From Phytohabitans sp036906915 (lineage in GTDB: Bacteria > Actinomycetota > Actinomycetes > Mycobacteriales > Micromonosporaceae), in the NCBI RefSeq assembly GCF_036906915.1, contig NZ_JBAKHX010000032.1, forward strand, positions 20,416 through 84,415: a stretch of 64,000 nucleotides of DNA, given 5' to 3'. Made by a program: the position numbers and the translations under genes. Numbering within the stretch: the stretch's first letter is position 1; the number at the start of each line of letters is the position of its first letter. The notes beneath the pieces were generated by a model. That model searched no databases and was not told the origin of the DNA. It saw only the letters and a list, made by a program, of their open reading frames with translations. Positions 1 through 8,042 of the stretch are shown here, one piece after another.

Positions 1-1197
1 CCACTCGTCCTCGTCGAAGTACCCGTCGCGGGCCGAGCGCGGGTGGCCGTACGTCTCCACCAGCCTCGTGACGACCAACCCGGCCACGACCACCCCGGCC
101 GCGACCGCGAACTTCGAGATGTCCCAGTCCATTTTGTCCTCGTACACGAGGAAGACCGTGATCAGCACGACGGCCAGCAGCGTGCCGAGGATGCCGCCGC
201 GCCGGCCAAAGCCGCTGGTGCCGCCCAGCAGCGCGGCCCCGATCGCGAGGCCGGTCCACTCCAGGCCGGTCGCCGGCACGACCGGGGCGTCGGCGCTCGC
301 CGCGATCAGGATGCCCGCCACGGCGGCGAAGGCGGTCGAGAGAATCAGGGTGCCGGCGGCCAGGACGCCTGCCGCCGCGCCACGACGAAAGGCCGGATCG
401 CTCACCGGCCGGAAACGCCCAACCGCCCGGCGCACCGGCTTGATCGTGCCGATCAGCCCGCCGAGCACGGAGAGCGCCGCCACGCCGCCAAAGAGATACA
501 GCGCGTACTCGGTGGGATCCCACTCACCCTGGAGGTTCACCGGGGCCAGCCGCTGCTGGATGAAGACGATCGCCACCAGCGCGCCGGCCAGCGTGCCCGC
601 CCAGCCGGGAACGTGGAACCCGACCACGATGACCGCCAGCAGGGCGCCGAGGATGGCGGCCGCCACGGCGGCCTCTACGGCGGCGGTCACGACGCCGCGA
701 TCACCCTGCTCCGCGAAGTGCAGGCCGGCGGCGACGGCGACCGGGCCGAGCGCGAGGTTGGGCACACCGGCGCGCAGCGCGAGGCTCGCGCCAACGGCGA
801 GCAGACCGAGGGCGGCCGCCGAGACGAGCAGCGCGTCCAGCGCGGCGCCGCGCAGGGCGCCGGCGTCCTCGCGGTACAGCAGGAAGGCCAGGCCGCCCAC
901 CGCGAGCAGGAGCACGACCTCCCAGGCCACGTGTACCGCGATCCGATCGCGCCCGGGCTCGCCGTGCGTCGGGTCGTCGAAGACGTCACCGAGGGCGGCC
1001 GGTGATACCGCGCGTCGCTGGGTGGTCTGCATCGGATCGGGTTCCCGGAACTCGTTGGCCGCCGGAAAGCTGCCCGTCTGGTAGCCGCTGGCCGAGCCGA
1101 AGCCGGCGTCGGAGCCGAACCGGGTGTCTTCGCGGAGTCCACCGGACACCATGGGGTCCGTGTCCCGCCGCCGGAAGGACGGCTCGTCGTACGCCAT
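1..1197 (-). CDS. RbsC-like ABC transporter permease, 3' end outside window
   Basis: The reading frame is open from the ATG at 1197 to the window edge (399 codons), so the C-terminus is missing. AGGAGG lies 8 bases before the ATG and decides the start. Residues 1-85 are polar and probably disordered. The rest is a run of hydrophobic helices. The segment LRAGVPNLALGPVAVAAGLH resembles the RbsC-family LRAGGxDLSVG motif, and GAALLGGTSGFGRRGGILGT matches the second conserved permease loop (BPD_transp_2). Family knowledge suggests a sugar or nucleoside importer subunit in the cytoplasmic membrane. No ATPase or solute-binding protein is visible on this side, so the substrate is unknown. It lies on the same strand as the folate genes but is separated from them by 173 bases. 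Confidence 0.75.
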   Translation of the reverse strand, partial: MAYDEPSFRRRDTDPMVSGGLREDTRFGSDAGFGSASGYQTGSFPAANEFREPDPMQTTQRRAVSPAALGDVFDDPTHGEPGRDRIAVHVAWEVVLLLAVGGLAFLLYREDAGALRGAALDALLVSAAALGLLAVGASLALRAGVPNLALGPVAVAAGLHFAEQGDRGVVTAAVEAAVAAAILGALLAVIVVGFHVPGWAGTLAGALVAIVFIQQRLAPVNLQGEWDPTEYALYLFGGVAALSVLGGLIGTIKPVRRAVGRFRPVSDPAFRRGAAAGVLAAGTLILSTAFAAVAGILIAASADAPVVPATGLEWTGLAIGAALLGGTSGFGRRGGILGTLLAVVLITVFLVYEDKMDWDISKFAVAAGVVVAGLVVTRLVETYGHPRSARDGYFDEDEW

Positions 1198-1264
1198 TTC
1201 GCGCGCCTCCTGTGCTCTTTCGGGACCCGTTCCGCGCCGCATAGCTGTACGGATAGGGACGCTA

Positions 1265-1282
1265 GACGGATTGAAATCCGTC
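1265..1282. promoter_or_regulatory. palindrome upstream of the permease gene
   Basis: GACGGATT and AATCCGTC form a perfect 8-base inverted repeat with a 2-base centre, 68-85 bases upstream of the permease ATG. The spacing suits an operator better than a terminator because the centre is too short for an RNA loop. No regulator can be assigned. Confidence 0.3.
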
Positions 1283-1370
1283 CCCACGGAAAGAGCCCAG
1301 CAGCCGCACCGTACTCGGCAGACCCGGTGGACGTCACCCCCCGTGTCCAGTCAACGCCCGGACTCGCACC

Positions 1371-1892
1371 CTACTTGTCTGGCTTATCCGATTCTTTCTC
1401 ACTATCTGGCTGCTCCGGAACCCGGCATGACCGCTCCAGCCAGAGCGCGGCGGCGACCAGTGCCAGCGAGGCCACCAGCCCGGCCGTCGCAGCCGGGATG
1501 TCGTTCGAGCTCGCCCGGGTGCGCTCGATCAGCAACCAGCCGAGGATGCCCGCGTACATGCCGGCGAAGATGGCCCCGGCCAGCGAGGATGCCTTCGCGA
1601 GCACCGCGTACCTGGCGACCGCGAGCGGGTCGACCGGCTCGCGGCCGGGCTTTCGATCGATGCGGGCCCGGGTGTTGATCGCGACGTATCCCTCCAGCAC
1701 AGCGAGGGCCGCGAGCGTGATCGTCGGGAGCAGCGGCAGCGCCGGGATGTTTCCGTAGAAGCGGCTGATCAACAGCCAGGACACCGCCGCGGCGGCCAGG
1801 CCGGCCACGAGAAGCGTGGCGGGTCGGGTGGGGCCCAGCGTTGGACGTTCGGGCGCCGACCCGCCGTCCTGCGGTGGAGACTGCGGTTCCAT
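1371..1892 (-). CDS. DUF3180 membrane protein
   Basis: A 173-residue membrane protein with four hydrophobic segments (roughly 25-42, 50-68, 98-120 and 134-152), a proline-rich N-terminus and a charged C-terminus. Its place directly after folK, overlapping its stop by one base (TAATG), matches the DUF3180 gene that ends the folate operon in Mycobacterium (Rv3605c position) and Streptomyces. No enzymatic motif is visible and the family has no established function. Translational coupling to folK suggests co-expression with the pterin genes. Confidence 0.8.
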   Translation of the reverse strand: MEPQSPPQDGGSAPERPTLGPTRPATLLVAGLAAAAVSWLLISRFYGNIPALPLLPTITLAALAVLEGYVAINTRARIDRKPGREPVDPLAVARYAVLAKASSLAGAIFAGMYAGILGWLLIERTRASSNDIPAATAGLVASLALVAAALWLERSCRVPEQPDSEKESDKPDK

Positions 1893-2416
1893 TACCTCGA
1901 CTCTAACCGCAGATCCGGGCGCGGGCTCACAGTGAGGGCGTCGGAAGCCACCGGTTCGGCCTGAAGGAGATCGGTCAGCCAGCCGTGGCCGGGCAGTTGG
2001 GCATACGGCTGGATGTCGATCCAGGGCCGCAGTACGAACGCCCGCAGGTGAGCGCGGGGGTGCGGCAAAGTGAGCTCGGGGTCGTCGCTACGCACCGGCT
2101 CGCCGGTGTCGTCCCACACGGCGATCACGTCGACGTCGAGCGTGCGCGGTCCGAACCGGCGGGCCGGGTCGCGGACCCGGCCAGCGCGCGCCTCCAGGAG
2201 ACGGGCCCGGTCGAGCCAGTCGCGCGGGCCGGCGGCACCGTCCTGCACCAGCACCGCCGCGTTCAGGTACGCCGGCTGGTCGTCATCGCCCCACGGTGGC
2301 GTCTCGTACACACCGGACACCACTAGGAGCACGTCGTCGAGCCCGCGGACCGCCGTCCACAGGTGTTCGAACCGGTCGCCCAAATTGCTGCCGAGCGACA
2401 GCACCGCCCTAGTCAA
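1892..2416 (-). CDS. folK: 6-hydroxymethyl-7,8-dihydropterin pyrophosphokinase
   Basis: FolK transfers pyrophosphate from ATP to 6-hydroxymethyl-7,8-dihydropterin, giving the substrate of FolP. The 174-residue length is typical. The N-terminal LSLGSNLGDR motif and the central FGPRTLDVDVI segment (the metal- and ATP-binding DxD) are diagnostic, followed by LPHPRAHLRAFVLRPW. Its ATG overlaps the folB stop by four bases (ATGA), so it is translationally coupled in a folP-folB-folK-DUF3180 run. Confidence 0.97.
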   Translation of the reverse strand: MTRAVLSLGSNLGDRFEHLWTAVRGLDDVLLVVSGVYETPPWGDDDQPAYLNAAVLVQDGAAGPRDWLDRARLLEARAGRVRDPARRFGPRTLDVDVIAVWDDTGEPVRSDDPELTLPHPRAHLRAFVLRPWIDIQPYAQLPGHGWLTDLLQAEPVASDALTVSPRPDLRLESR

Positions 2417-2775
2417 GGCTGGCGTCCCCTACGCACCGTGACAGCCACGTCGGCGAACTCGTGCGGCATCGGCGCCTGCGGCTTGTGCACGGTCACGGTC
2501 GCCACCTCGACCCGGGTGTCGTCCATGCACACCGCGGCCAGCCGCTCCGCCAGCGTCTCGATCAAGTTGACCGGCTCGCCGGCCACCACCGCGACCAGCC
2601 GCTCGGCCAGCTCGCCGTAGTGCACGGTGTCCACCACGTCGTCCGAGCGTGCCGCCCGGGTCAGATCCAGTTCGAGCTCCACGTCGACGAGGAAGTCCTG
2701 CCCCTGGGCGCGCTCGAAGTCGTACACGCCGTGCCGGCCGCGGGCGCGCAGCCCTTTCAGACTGATCCGGTCCAT
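2413..2775 (-). CDS. folB: dihydroneopterin aldolase
   Basis: FolB cleaves 7,8-dihydroneopterin to hydroxymethyldihydropterin and glycolaldehyde. The chosen start at 2775 gives 120 residues, the normal size. It begins MDRISLKGLRARGRHGV, the standard N-terminus with the substrate-binding RGRHGVYDFE segment. A longer frame extends to 2862 but runs into folP. The ATG shares one base with the folP stop (TGATG), and the 3' end overlaps folK by four bases, which supports this start. Confidence 0.95.
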   Translation of the reverse strand: MDRISLKGLRARGRHGVYDFERAQGQDFLVDVELELDLTRAARSDDVVDTVHYGELAERLVAVVAGEPVNLIETLAERLAAVCMDDTRVEVATVTVHKPQAPMPHEFADVAVTVRRGRQP

Positions 2776-3638
2776 CAGCGCACCAGCCGCGGGGCGCCGG
2801 ACGCCTGCCACACCGCTAGGGCGTCCACCGTGGCGCGCACGTCGTGCACCCGCACGCCCCACACGCCTGCCGCCACCGCCAGCACGCTGGTCGCGACCGT
2901 CGCGGCCTCCCGCTCGTCGGCCGAGCGTGGTGCGCCGCCGGCCCCGGCGAGCAGCGCGCCCAGGTACGACTTGCGGCTGGCGCCGAAGAGAACCGGATAG
3001 CCGAGCCCGAGCAGTTCGTCGAGCCGTCGGGTGAGCTGCCAGTTGTGCTCGGGCGTCTTGGCGAAGCCCAGCCCGGGATCGATGACCAGGCGGTCGGCGG
3101 CCACCCCGGCGGCCACCGCCTCGTCGATCCGCTGCAGCAGTTCCGCCTTGACCTCGGTCACCACGTCGGCGTACGAGGCCAACTCCCGCATGCGCCGGGA
3201 GTGCCCACGCCAGTGCATGAGCACCCAGGGGCAGCCCGCGTCGGCCACCACCTTGCCCATGGCCGGGTCGGCGAGCCCTCCCGAGACGTCGTTGACGATG
3301 GCCGCGCCGGCCTCCAGAGCAGCCGCGGCCACGCTCGCTCGAGTGGTGTCGATGCTCATCGGCACCCCGGCGGCGGCCAGCTCGCGGATCACCGGCAACA
3401 CCCGGCCGGCCTCGGTCTCGGCGTCGACACGCTCGGCGCCGGGGCGGGTGGACTCACCACCGATGTCGATGACGTGAGCGCCCTGACGTCGCATTTCCAA
3501 GCCATGTTGGACGGCGTCGTTAAGACACACATAGCGTCCGCCGTCGGAGAACGAGTCCGGCGTTACGTTGAGAACTCCCATCACGACCGGGTGAGCGGGC
3601 CTCAACAGATCAGTCACGAACTGACGGTACCGTCGCAC
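2775..3638 (-). CDS. folP: dihydropteroate synthase
   Basis: FolP condenses p-aminobenzoate with hydroxymethyldihydropterin pyrophosphate and is the sulfonamide target. The 287-residue protein carries the signatures MGVLNVTPDSFSDGG near residue 20 and DIGGESTRPGA near residue 58, then NDVSGG, the DPGLGFAKT loop and the C-terminal VHDVRAT segment. The start is a GTG at 3638 without a strong ribosome binding site. The short 5' distance to a promoter-like TTGACG on this strand (3687-3682) could mean a very short leader. It is the first gene of the fol run in this direction. In many relatives folE lies immediately upstream; here a 12.9-kb stretch intervenes. Confidence 0.96.
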   Translation of the reverse strand: MRRYRQFVTDLLRPAHPVVMGVLNVTPDSFSDGGRYVCLNDAVQHGLEMRRQGAHVIDIGGESTRPGAERVDAETEAGRVLPVIRELAAAGVPMSIDTTRASVAAAALEAGAAIVNDVSGGLADPAMGKVVADAGCPWVLMHWRGHSRRMRELASYADVVTEVKAELLQRIDEAVAAGVAADRLVIDPGLGFAKTPEHNWQLTRRLDELLGLGYPVLFGASRKSYLGALLAGAGGAPRSADEREAATVATSVLAVAAGVWGVRVHDVRATVDALAVWQASGAPRLVR

Positions 3639-3643
3639 CCTGT

Positions 3644-3659
3644 TCGCACATATGTTCGA
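3644..3659. promoter_or_regulatory. SOS (LexA) box-like palindrome
   Basis: TCGCACATATGTTCGA matches the actinobacterial LexA box TCGAAC-N4-GTTCGA at 11 of 12 specified bases; the only mismatch is A to C in the left half. It lies 6 bases upstream of the folP start and 51 bases before the -35 element of the promoter that faces the secretion cluster. It could act on either transcript. Confidence 0.5.
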
Positions 3660-3709
3660 TGCCGGCTACCATGGGCCGCGCCGTCAACTTGGGCCACGGT
3701 CTTCGCAGC

Positions 3710-3738
3710 TTGGCAGAAAGGGGGGTGCCCCGTACGCT
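3710..3738 (+). promoter_or_regulatory. sigma-70-type promoter of the secretion-like cluster
   Basis: TTGGCA at 3710-3715 and TACGCT at 3733-3738 are separated by exactly 17 bases, a good match to the housekeeping actinobacterial promoter. Transcription would start near 3745 and leave a leader of about 150 bases before the first gene at 3894. A GGGAGG ribosome binding site precedes that gene. Confidence 0.6.
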
Positions 3739-3893
3739 TTGCAACTACTGGTCATTCCATCGTCGTGGCATGAGGAGATGGGCCAAAACCAGGACAAACA
3801 GCCCAGAAACGTTCACCATGAGTGGTGGGCGATAAGCAGACAGTGATCTGACTCCCACTGCCGACGGACGCGGACCGGGGAGGTTTACCAGCA

Positions 3894-4208
3894 ATGAACG
3901 CCACAGAGCTCGTCACAGCGGCGTGGTCCATGGCCACGCACGCCGCTGACGTGCTCGCTCTCATACCAGCGGCGGAGCCGGAGCCCAAGGGCATCGACAC
4001 GGAAGGTGTCGTCGGCTTCTTCGCCAGCAAGGTCGCGCCGATTCTGCTCGCCGTGCTCGGAGTGATCTTCATAGGGCGAGCCAGCAAGGGCGAGATCTCG
4101 AAGGTGCTGACCAGCTCGGCGATCGCCATCGTGGGCCTCGCCTTCATCGCCGGCGCGGCGACACTGTTCTTCGTCGGCGACTACCTCATCGACCTGATCT
4201 TCGAGTAG
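3894..4208 (+). CDS. small two-helix membrane protein, VirB2/TrbC-like by position
   Basis: A 104-residue protein preceded by GGGAGG. It has a weakly hydrophobic N-terminus, a short acidic/proline stretch (28-36) and two clear membrane segments at about 42-61 and 74-95, joined by the polar loop GRASKGEISK. Size, topology and first place ahead of PrgI-like and VirB4-like genes resemble VirB2/TrbC pilin-like subunits, but no diagnostic residues identify it, so this is inference from context. It is the first gene after the promoter at 3710-3738. Confidence 0.6.
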   Translation: MNATELVTAAWSMATHAADVLALIPAAEPEPKGIDTEGVVGFFASKVAPILLAVLGVIFIGRASKGEISKVLTSSAIAIVGLAFIAGAATLFFVGDYLIDLIFE

Positions 4209-4222
4209 GTCGCGAGCTCGAT

Positions 4223-4585
4223 ATGCGGCTGCGCACCGACGACGACATCTACCGGGCACGCCTGGTCTACCTTGGCCCGCCGGGTTACACGCTGCCCGTT
4301 CACCTGCCGTATGCACAGTACGGCGTCTTTATGCTGCTCGTGCCGCTGTACGTGTTCATCCACTACCTGTTCACGTTCCAGGTGGAGCTCTTTCCAGCCT
4401 GGGAGATAGCGCTCGCCATCGTGACCACGTCCTTCATTTTCCGGTACGTCGATCCCGACCGCCCCGCACGCATGGTCATCCGTACCGCCCTGACCGACTG
4501 GCGCCGCACCCGCGAGCCCGCCGTCGAGCAGCGCGACCCGCGCCTCGTCGCCACTCGGATCAAGGTCCGGGAGGAGCTGGTATGA
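4223..4585 (+). CDS. PrgI/VirB3-like membrane protein
   Basis: A 120-residue protein with a charged, partly structured N-terminus (1-28), two adjacent membrane segments (about 32-52 and 58-74), and a basic cytoplasmic tail beginning RYVDPDRPARM. Gram-positive type IV systems usually have such a PrgI/VirB3-like protein directly before the VirB4 ATPase, as here. It starts 14 bases after the preceding gene and ends 34 bases before the ATPase gene. VirB3 proteins dock VirB4 at the inner membrane; a role as ATPase anchor is inferred from order and topology. Confidence 0.6.
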   Translation: MRLRTDDDIYRARLVYLGPPGYTLPVHLPYAQYGVFMLLVPLYVFIHYLFTFQVELFPAWEIALAIVTTSFIFRYVDPDRPARMVIRTALTDWRRTREPAVEQRDPRLVATRIKVREELV

Positions 4586-4619
4586 GCGGCTATCACACCC
4601 TTCTGCGGGGAGCATCGGC

Positions 4620-7600
4620 ATGACCCCACCCTCCACGCCGGGCTCCTCTCGTCCGGTCGGCATGCCAGCCGGCACGAGAGGTAACGGAGCGCAACCAAAT
4701 GATTACCCATTGTCGGATCATGACGACGATGCCTTCGACGACGACGGTGACCTCGTGACCAGCCCCGATCACGGCGCGGTCGCCGTATTCCAGGCCCCCA
4801 AGCCGGCGCGCGGGCGCCCCACGCCACCACCACCGCCGGGTAACCGCTCGCGCAACGAGGTGGAGCACGCCGACATCGACTCGCCGTTCCTGGACCTCTT
4901 CGCCGGGCCGGCAAGCCGTCCGTCACCCGCTCCGCCGGCACCCGTCGCCCCGCCCGTCGATGCCGCCAGCACCGACACCCCGACCCGGACGCCGAGTCGC
5001 CAGGCAACGGGGGAACTGACGCCGGCGGTACACGATGCTGATGGACCGGCGACCGCGCTGCCGCCGCCCGCGCAGAAAGCGCAAAGCGGACGCCATGCGG
5101 CACCGGATTCGGAGCTGGCGCAGGCCAACCTGCCTGCGGTCCGCGAAGCGGAGCCGCCGGTGCCGCCGCGCCCGTCGGAAGCGCTCGCGACCCGGACCAC
5201 CGAGTCGCTCGCACCGCGTACAACCGAGTCACTGGCGCCACGCACCGCCGAGTCGCTGGCGCGGCGCACTACCGAGTCGCTCACGCCACGTACCACTGAG
5301 TCGCTCGCGCCACGCACCACCGAGTCGCTCGCGCCACGTCCGGTTGCGGAGCCTGCGCGCCCCGTCGAGCGCCGCCCGGAGCGGCGGCCGCGCCCGGAGG
5401 AGAAGGCGCCCGCGCGGCAGCCGCAGAAGAAGGCAGAGCGCAAATCGGAGCGGCGCCCGGCGCCGGCCAAGGCTCCGAAGATCAAGTTCTCCGACCGAGA
5501 CCCGTCGGTCGACCTCGCGATCACCGAGATCGCCGGCCACCTGACCTTCACGCCAAACACGGTCACGGCCTGGTACTGGCTGCCCGAGGTGCGGTGGGCC
5601 TTCCGGCCGGACGCCGAGCGCGAGGCGCTGCTGTCCGCTATCTCCGAGCAGTACGCGGGTCTGGCGGGATTCCGCCTACACCTGCGCCGGACCACCCGCC
5701 CGTTCCCGGCGGACGAGTGGGCACGCACTGTCGACATGCACACCCCGAACCCGCTCGGCGCCGGGGCGGGCGGCACCTCGTGGTCGGATCACCTGGTCGC
5801 GGCGCAGCGCCACCTGCTGTCGGTCAACCACGCGGAGGGCCAGACGTACCTGGGGGTGACGTTCGCGCGGCGCAAGCTCGGCGACTCCCTGGCGGAGCGG
5901 CTGCTGCGCGCCTTTGGGCGGGGCGTGCCCGAAGGGGAGCGGCGCAAGCTCGGCCGGACCGTGGAGCAGTTCGACGAGGTGCTCGGGGCGTTCGGCATGC
6001 GCGGCCGCCAGGTCACCCCGCACGAGCTGGAGTGGCTGCTGTACCGGTCGGTGGCGCTCTGCATGGCACCGCCGACGGCCTTGTCGCCGGTGACCGACGG
6101 GCGCTGGGAGCGCGGCGACCTGCTCGCGCTGACCGAGCAGATCGAGCGGTACCGGACGCCGTACGGTTCGACGGTGAAGCTGGTCAACCGGATGACTGGC
6201 GAGGAGCGGCACGTCGCCGTGCTGGCCGTCGGGCGCATGGAGCCGCTGGAGATTCCCGAGCGGCACGAGCCGTGGATGCACTTCCACGAGCGGCTGCCGT
6301 GGCCGATGGAGCTTTCGTCTCGGATCGACCTGCTGGGCCCCGGCGACTCGTTCAAGAACCTCGAGCACCGGCTGCGCATGATCCGCTCGCAGCAGCTCGA
6401 CTACGCCGAGCACGGCATCGACGCCCCGCCCGAGTTGGAACGGCTCGCCAAGCGCGCGCTCGTCATCGGCGACGAAATGACCACCGGCCTGCCCGTGGAA
6501 TCAGCGCGGGCACACGGCTGGCACCGCATCGCCGTCGGCGGCCGCACCCGCGAAGAATGCCTGGAACGCGCCCGCAGGCTCATCCAGCTGTACTCTCGCG
6601 AGCTGCGGATCTCCCTGCAGCACCCCAAGAACCAGGACTGGCTGGCACGCGAGTTCATTCCCGGCGAGCCCATCGCCAACACCGGCTACATCCGGCGCAT
6701 GCCCGTCAAGCTGCTCGCCGCGGCACTGCCGCAAGCCGCGTCCACAGTGGGTGACCGGCGCGGCGACCTCATCGGCCGCACCGCCGGCACCTGCCGACGC
6801 CCCGTCTTCCTCGACATGCACTTCCCCATGGAGGTGCGGGAACGCTCGGGCCTGGCGGTATTCGTCGCTGAGCCAGGCGGTGGCAAGTCCACACTGCTGG
6901 GTGCGTTGGGCTATCTCGCCGCCCGTCGAGGCGTGCAGGTCACCCTGCTCGACCCGTCCGGCCCGCTGGCGCGGCTCTGCTCCATGCCCGAGCTGCGGCC
7001 ATACTCCCGGGTGCTCAACCTCACCGGCTCCGAGCACGGCACCCTGGCGCCGTACTCCCTGATCCCGACGCCCGTGCGGTCCGAGTTCACCGCCGGGGCG
7101 CCTGGCGACCGCGAGTTCGAAATCGCCGTCTCCAACGCCCGCGCCGAACGGCGGATGCTCGTACAGGACATCTGCTCGATGCTGGTGCCGCCGCAGGTCG
7201 CCCGCGAGGCGTCAACGGCAACCCTGCTGCGTCACGCCGTCCGCCAAGTGCCCGCCGAGGAGACGTCCACACTGGACGACGTCGTGGCGTGCCTGCAGCA
7301 GCTCGACAACGACGAGGGCAAAGAACTCGCCAACCTGCTCCTCGACACCGCCGAGATGCCGCTCGCGCTGCTCTTCTTCGGGCGCCCCCCAGAGGGGCTA
7401 CTCGGCGCCGACGCCGCGCTCACCGTCATCACGATGGCCGGCCTGCGCCTACCCGACCTGAAAATCGAGCGCGAGTACTGGTCAGCCGAGGAAGCGCTCG
7501 CGCTGCCGATGCTGCACACCGCACACCGCCTGGCCGTCCGGCGCTGCTACGGCGGCTCGATGTCATCCCGCAAACTCGTCGGCCTGGACGAGGCACACTT

Positions 7601-8042
7601 CATGGAAGGCTGGCGCTCCGGCCGCTCCTTCCTGGTGCGGCTCGCCCGCGACTCCCGCAAGTGGAACCTGGCCGCGCTCGTGGCGTCGCAGAACCCCCGC
7701 GACATCCTCGGCCTCGACGTCCAGAACCTGGTCTCCACCGTCTTCGTCGGCCGCATCGCCGAAGACGTCGAGATCGCGTCCGAGGCGCTACGCCTGCTCC
7801 GCGTACCGGTCAACGACGGATACGAGGCGACACTGGCCTCTTTGTCTAACGTGGACACTTCATCGGCCGCACGGCTGGGGTTCCGGGAGTTCGTCATGCG
7901 AGATGTGGACGGTCGAGTGCAAAAAGTGCGGGTGGACGTGTCATACGTCGAAGGACTGCTGGAGCACCTCGACACGACGCCGGCGGCGGTAACCGCCACG
8001 CAGTCCAACCTTCCCACCAGCAGCGACGACGTGGAGGTGTGA
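4620..8042 (+). CDS. VirB4/TraC-like secretion ATPase
   Basis: An 1140-residue protein preceded by GGGGAGC. Residues 1-285 are proline/charge-rich and probably disordered, with seven near-identical octapeptides at 187-242. From about 290 it is a VirB4-type ATPase: an N-terminal alpha/beta region, then Walker A GGGKST near 753-758, and LVGLDEAHFMEG (Walker B with DEAH, near 988), followed by RDSRKWNLAALVASQNPRDI, the region typical of VirB4/TraC. Family knowledge makes it the energising ATPase of a type IV secretion channel. Its stop abuts the ATG of the VirB6-like gene with no gap. The long disordered N-terminus is unusual for the family. Confidence 0.85.
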   Translation: MTPPSTPGSSRPVGMPAGTRGNGAQPNDYPLSDHDDDAFDDDGDLVTSPDHGAVAVFQAPKPARGRPTPPPPPGNRSRNEVEHADIDSPFLDLFAGPASRPSPAPPAPVAPPVDAASTDTPTRTPSRQATGELTPAVHDADGPATALPPPAQKAQSGRHAAPDSELAQANLPAVREAEPPVPPRPSEALATRTTESLAPRTTESLAPRTAESLARRTTESLTPRTTESLAPRTTESLAPRPVAEPARPVERRPERRPRPEEKAPARQPQKKAERKSERRPAPAKAPKIKFSDRDPSVDLAITEIAGHLTFTPNTVTAWYWLPEVRWAFRPDAEREALLSAISEQYAGLAGFRLHLRRTTRPFPADEWARTVDMHTPNPLGAGAGGTSWSDHLVAAQRHLLSVNHAEGQTYLGVTFARRKLGDSLAERLLRAFGRGVPEGERRKLGRTVEQFDEVLGAFGMRGRQVTPHELEWLLYRSVALCMAPPTALSPVTDGRWERGDLLALTEQIERYRTPYGSTVKLVNRMTGEERHVAVLAVGRMEPLEIPERHEPWMHFHERLPWPMELSSRIDLLGPGDSFKNLEHRLRMIRSQQLDYAEHGIDAPPELERLAKRALVIGDEMTTGLPVESARAHGWHRIAVGGRTREECLERARRLIQLYSRELRISLQHPKNQDWLAREFIPGEPIANTGYIRRMPVKLLAAALPQAASTVGDRRGDLIGRTAGTCRRPVFLDMHFPMEVRERSGLAVFVAEPGGGKSTLLGALGYLAARRGVQVTLLDPSGPLARLCSMPELRPYSRVLNLTGSEHGTLAPYSLIPTPVRSEFTAGAPGDREFEIAVSNARAERRMLVQDICSMLVPPQVAREASTATLLRHAVRQVPAEETSTLDDVVACLQQLDNDEGKELANLLLDTAEMPLALLFFGRPPEGLLGADAALTVITMAGLRLPDLKIEREYWSAEEALALPMLHTAHRLAVRRCYGGSMSSRKLVGLDEAHFMEGWRSGRSFLVRLARDSRKWNLAALVASQNPRDILGLDVQNLVSTVFVGRIAEDVEIASEALRLLRVPVNDGYEATLASLSNVDTSSAARLGFREFVMRDVDGRVQKVRVDVSYVEGLLEHLDTTPAAVTATQSNLPTSSDDVEV
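5178..5345 (+). repeat. 24-bp coding tandem repeat (octapeptide ESLAPRTT)
   Basis: Seven consecutive 24-base units encode variants of ESLAPRTT inside the VirB4-like gene, between a proline-rich stretch and a lysine/arginine-rich stretch. Copies differ at one to three residues. Such an array can change copy number by slippage or recombination without breaking the frame. Confidence 0.9.

Noticed and set aside
43..1084. Two long plus-strand frames at the window start
   Set aside because: They are antisense to the permease gene, which has a strong ribosome binding site and membrane-protein composition.
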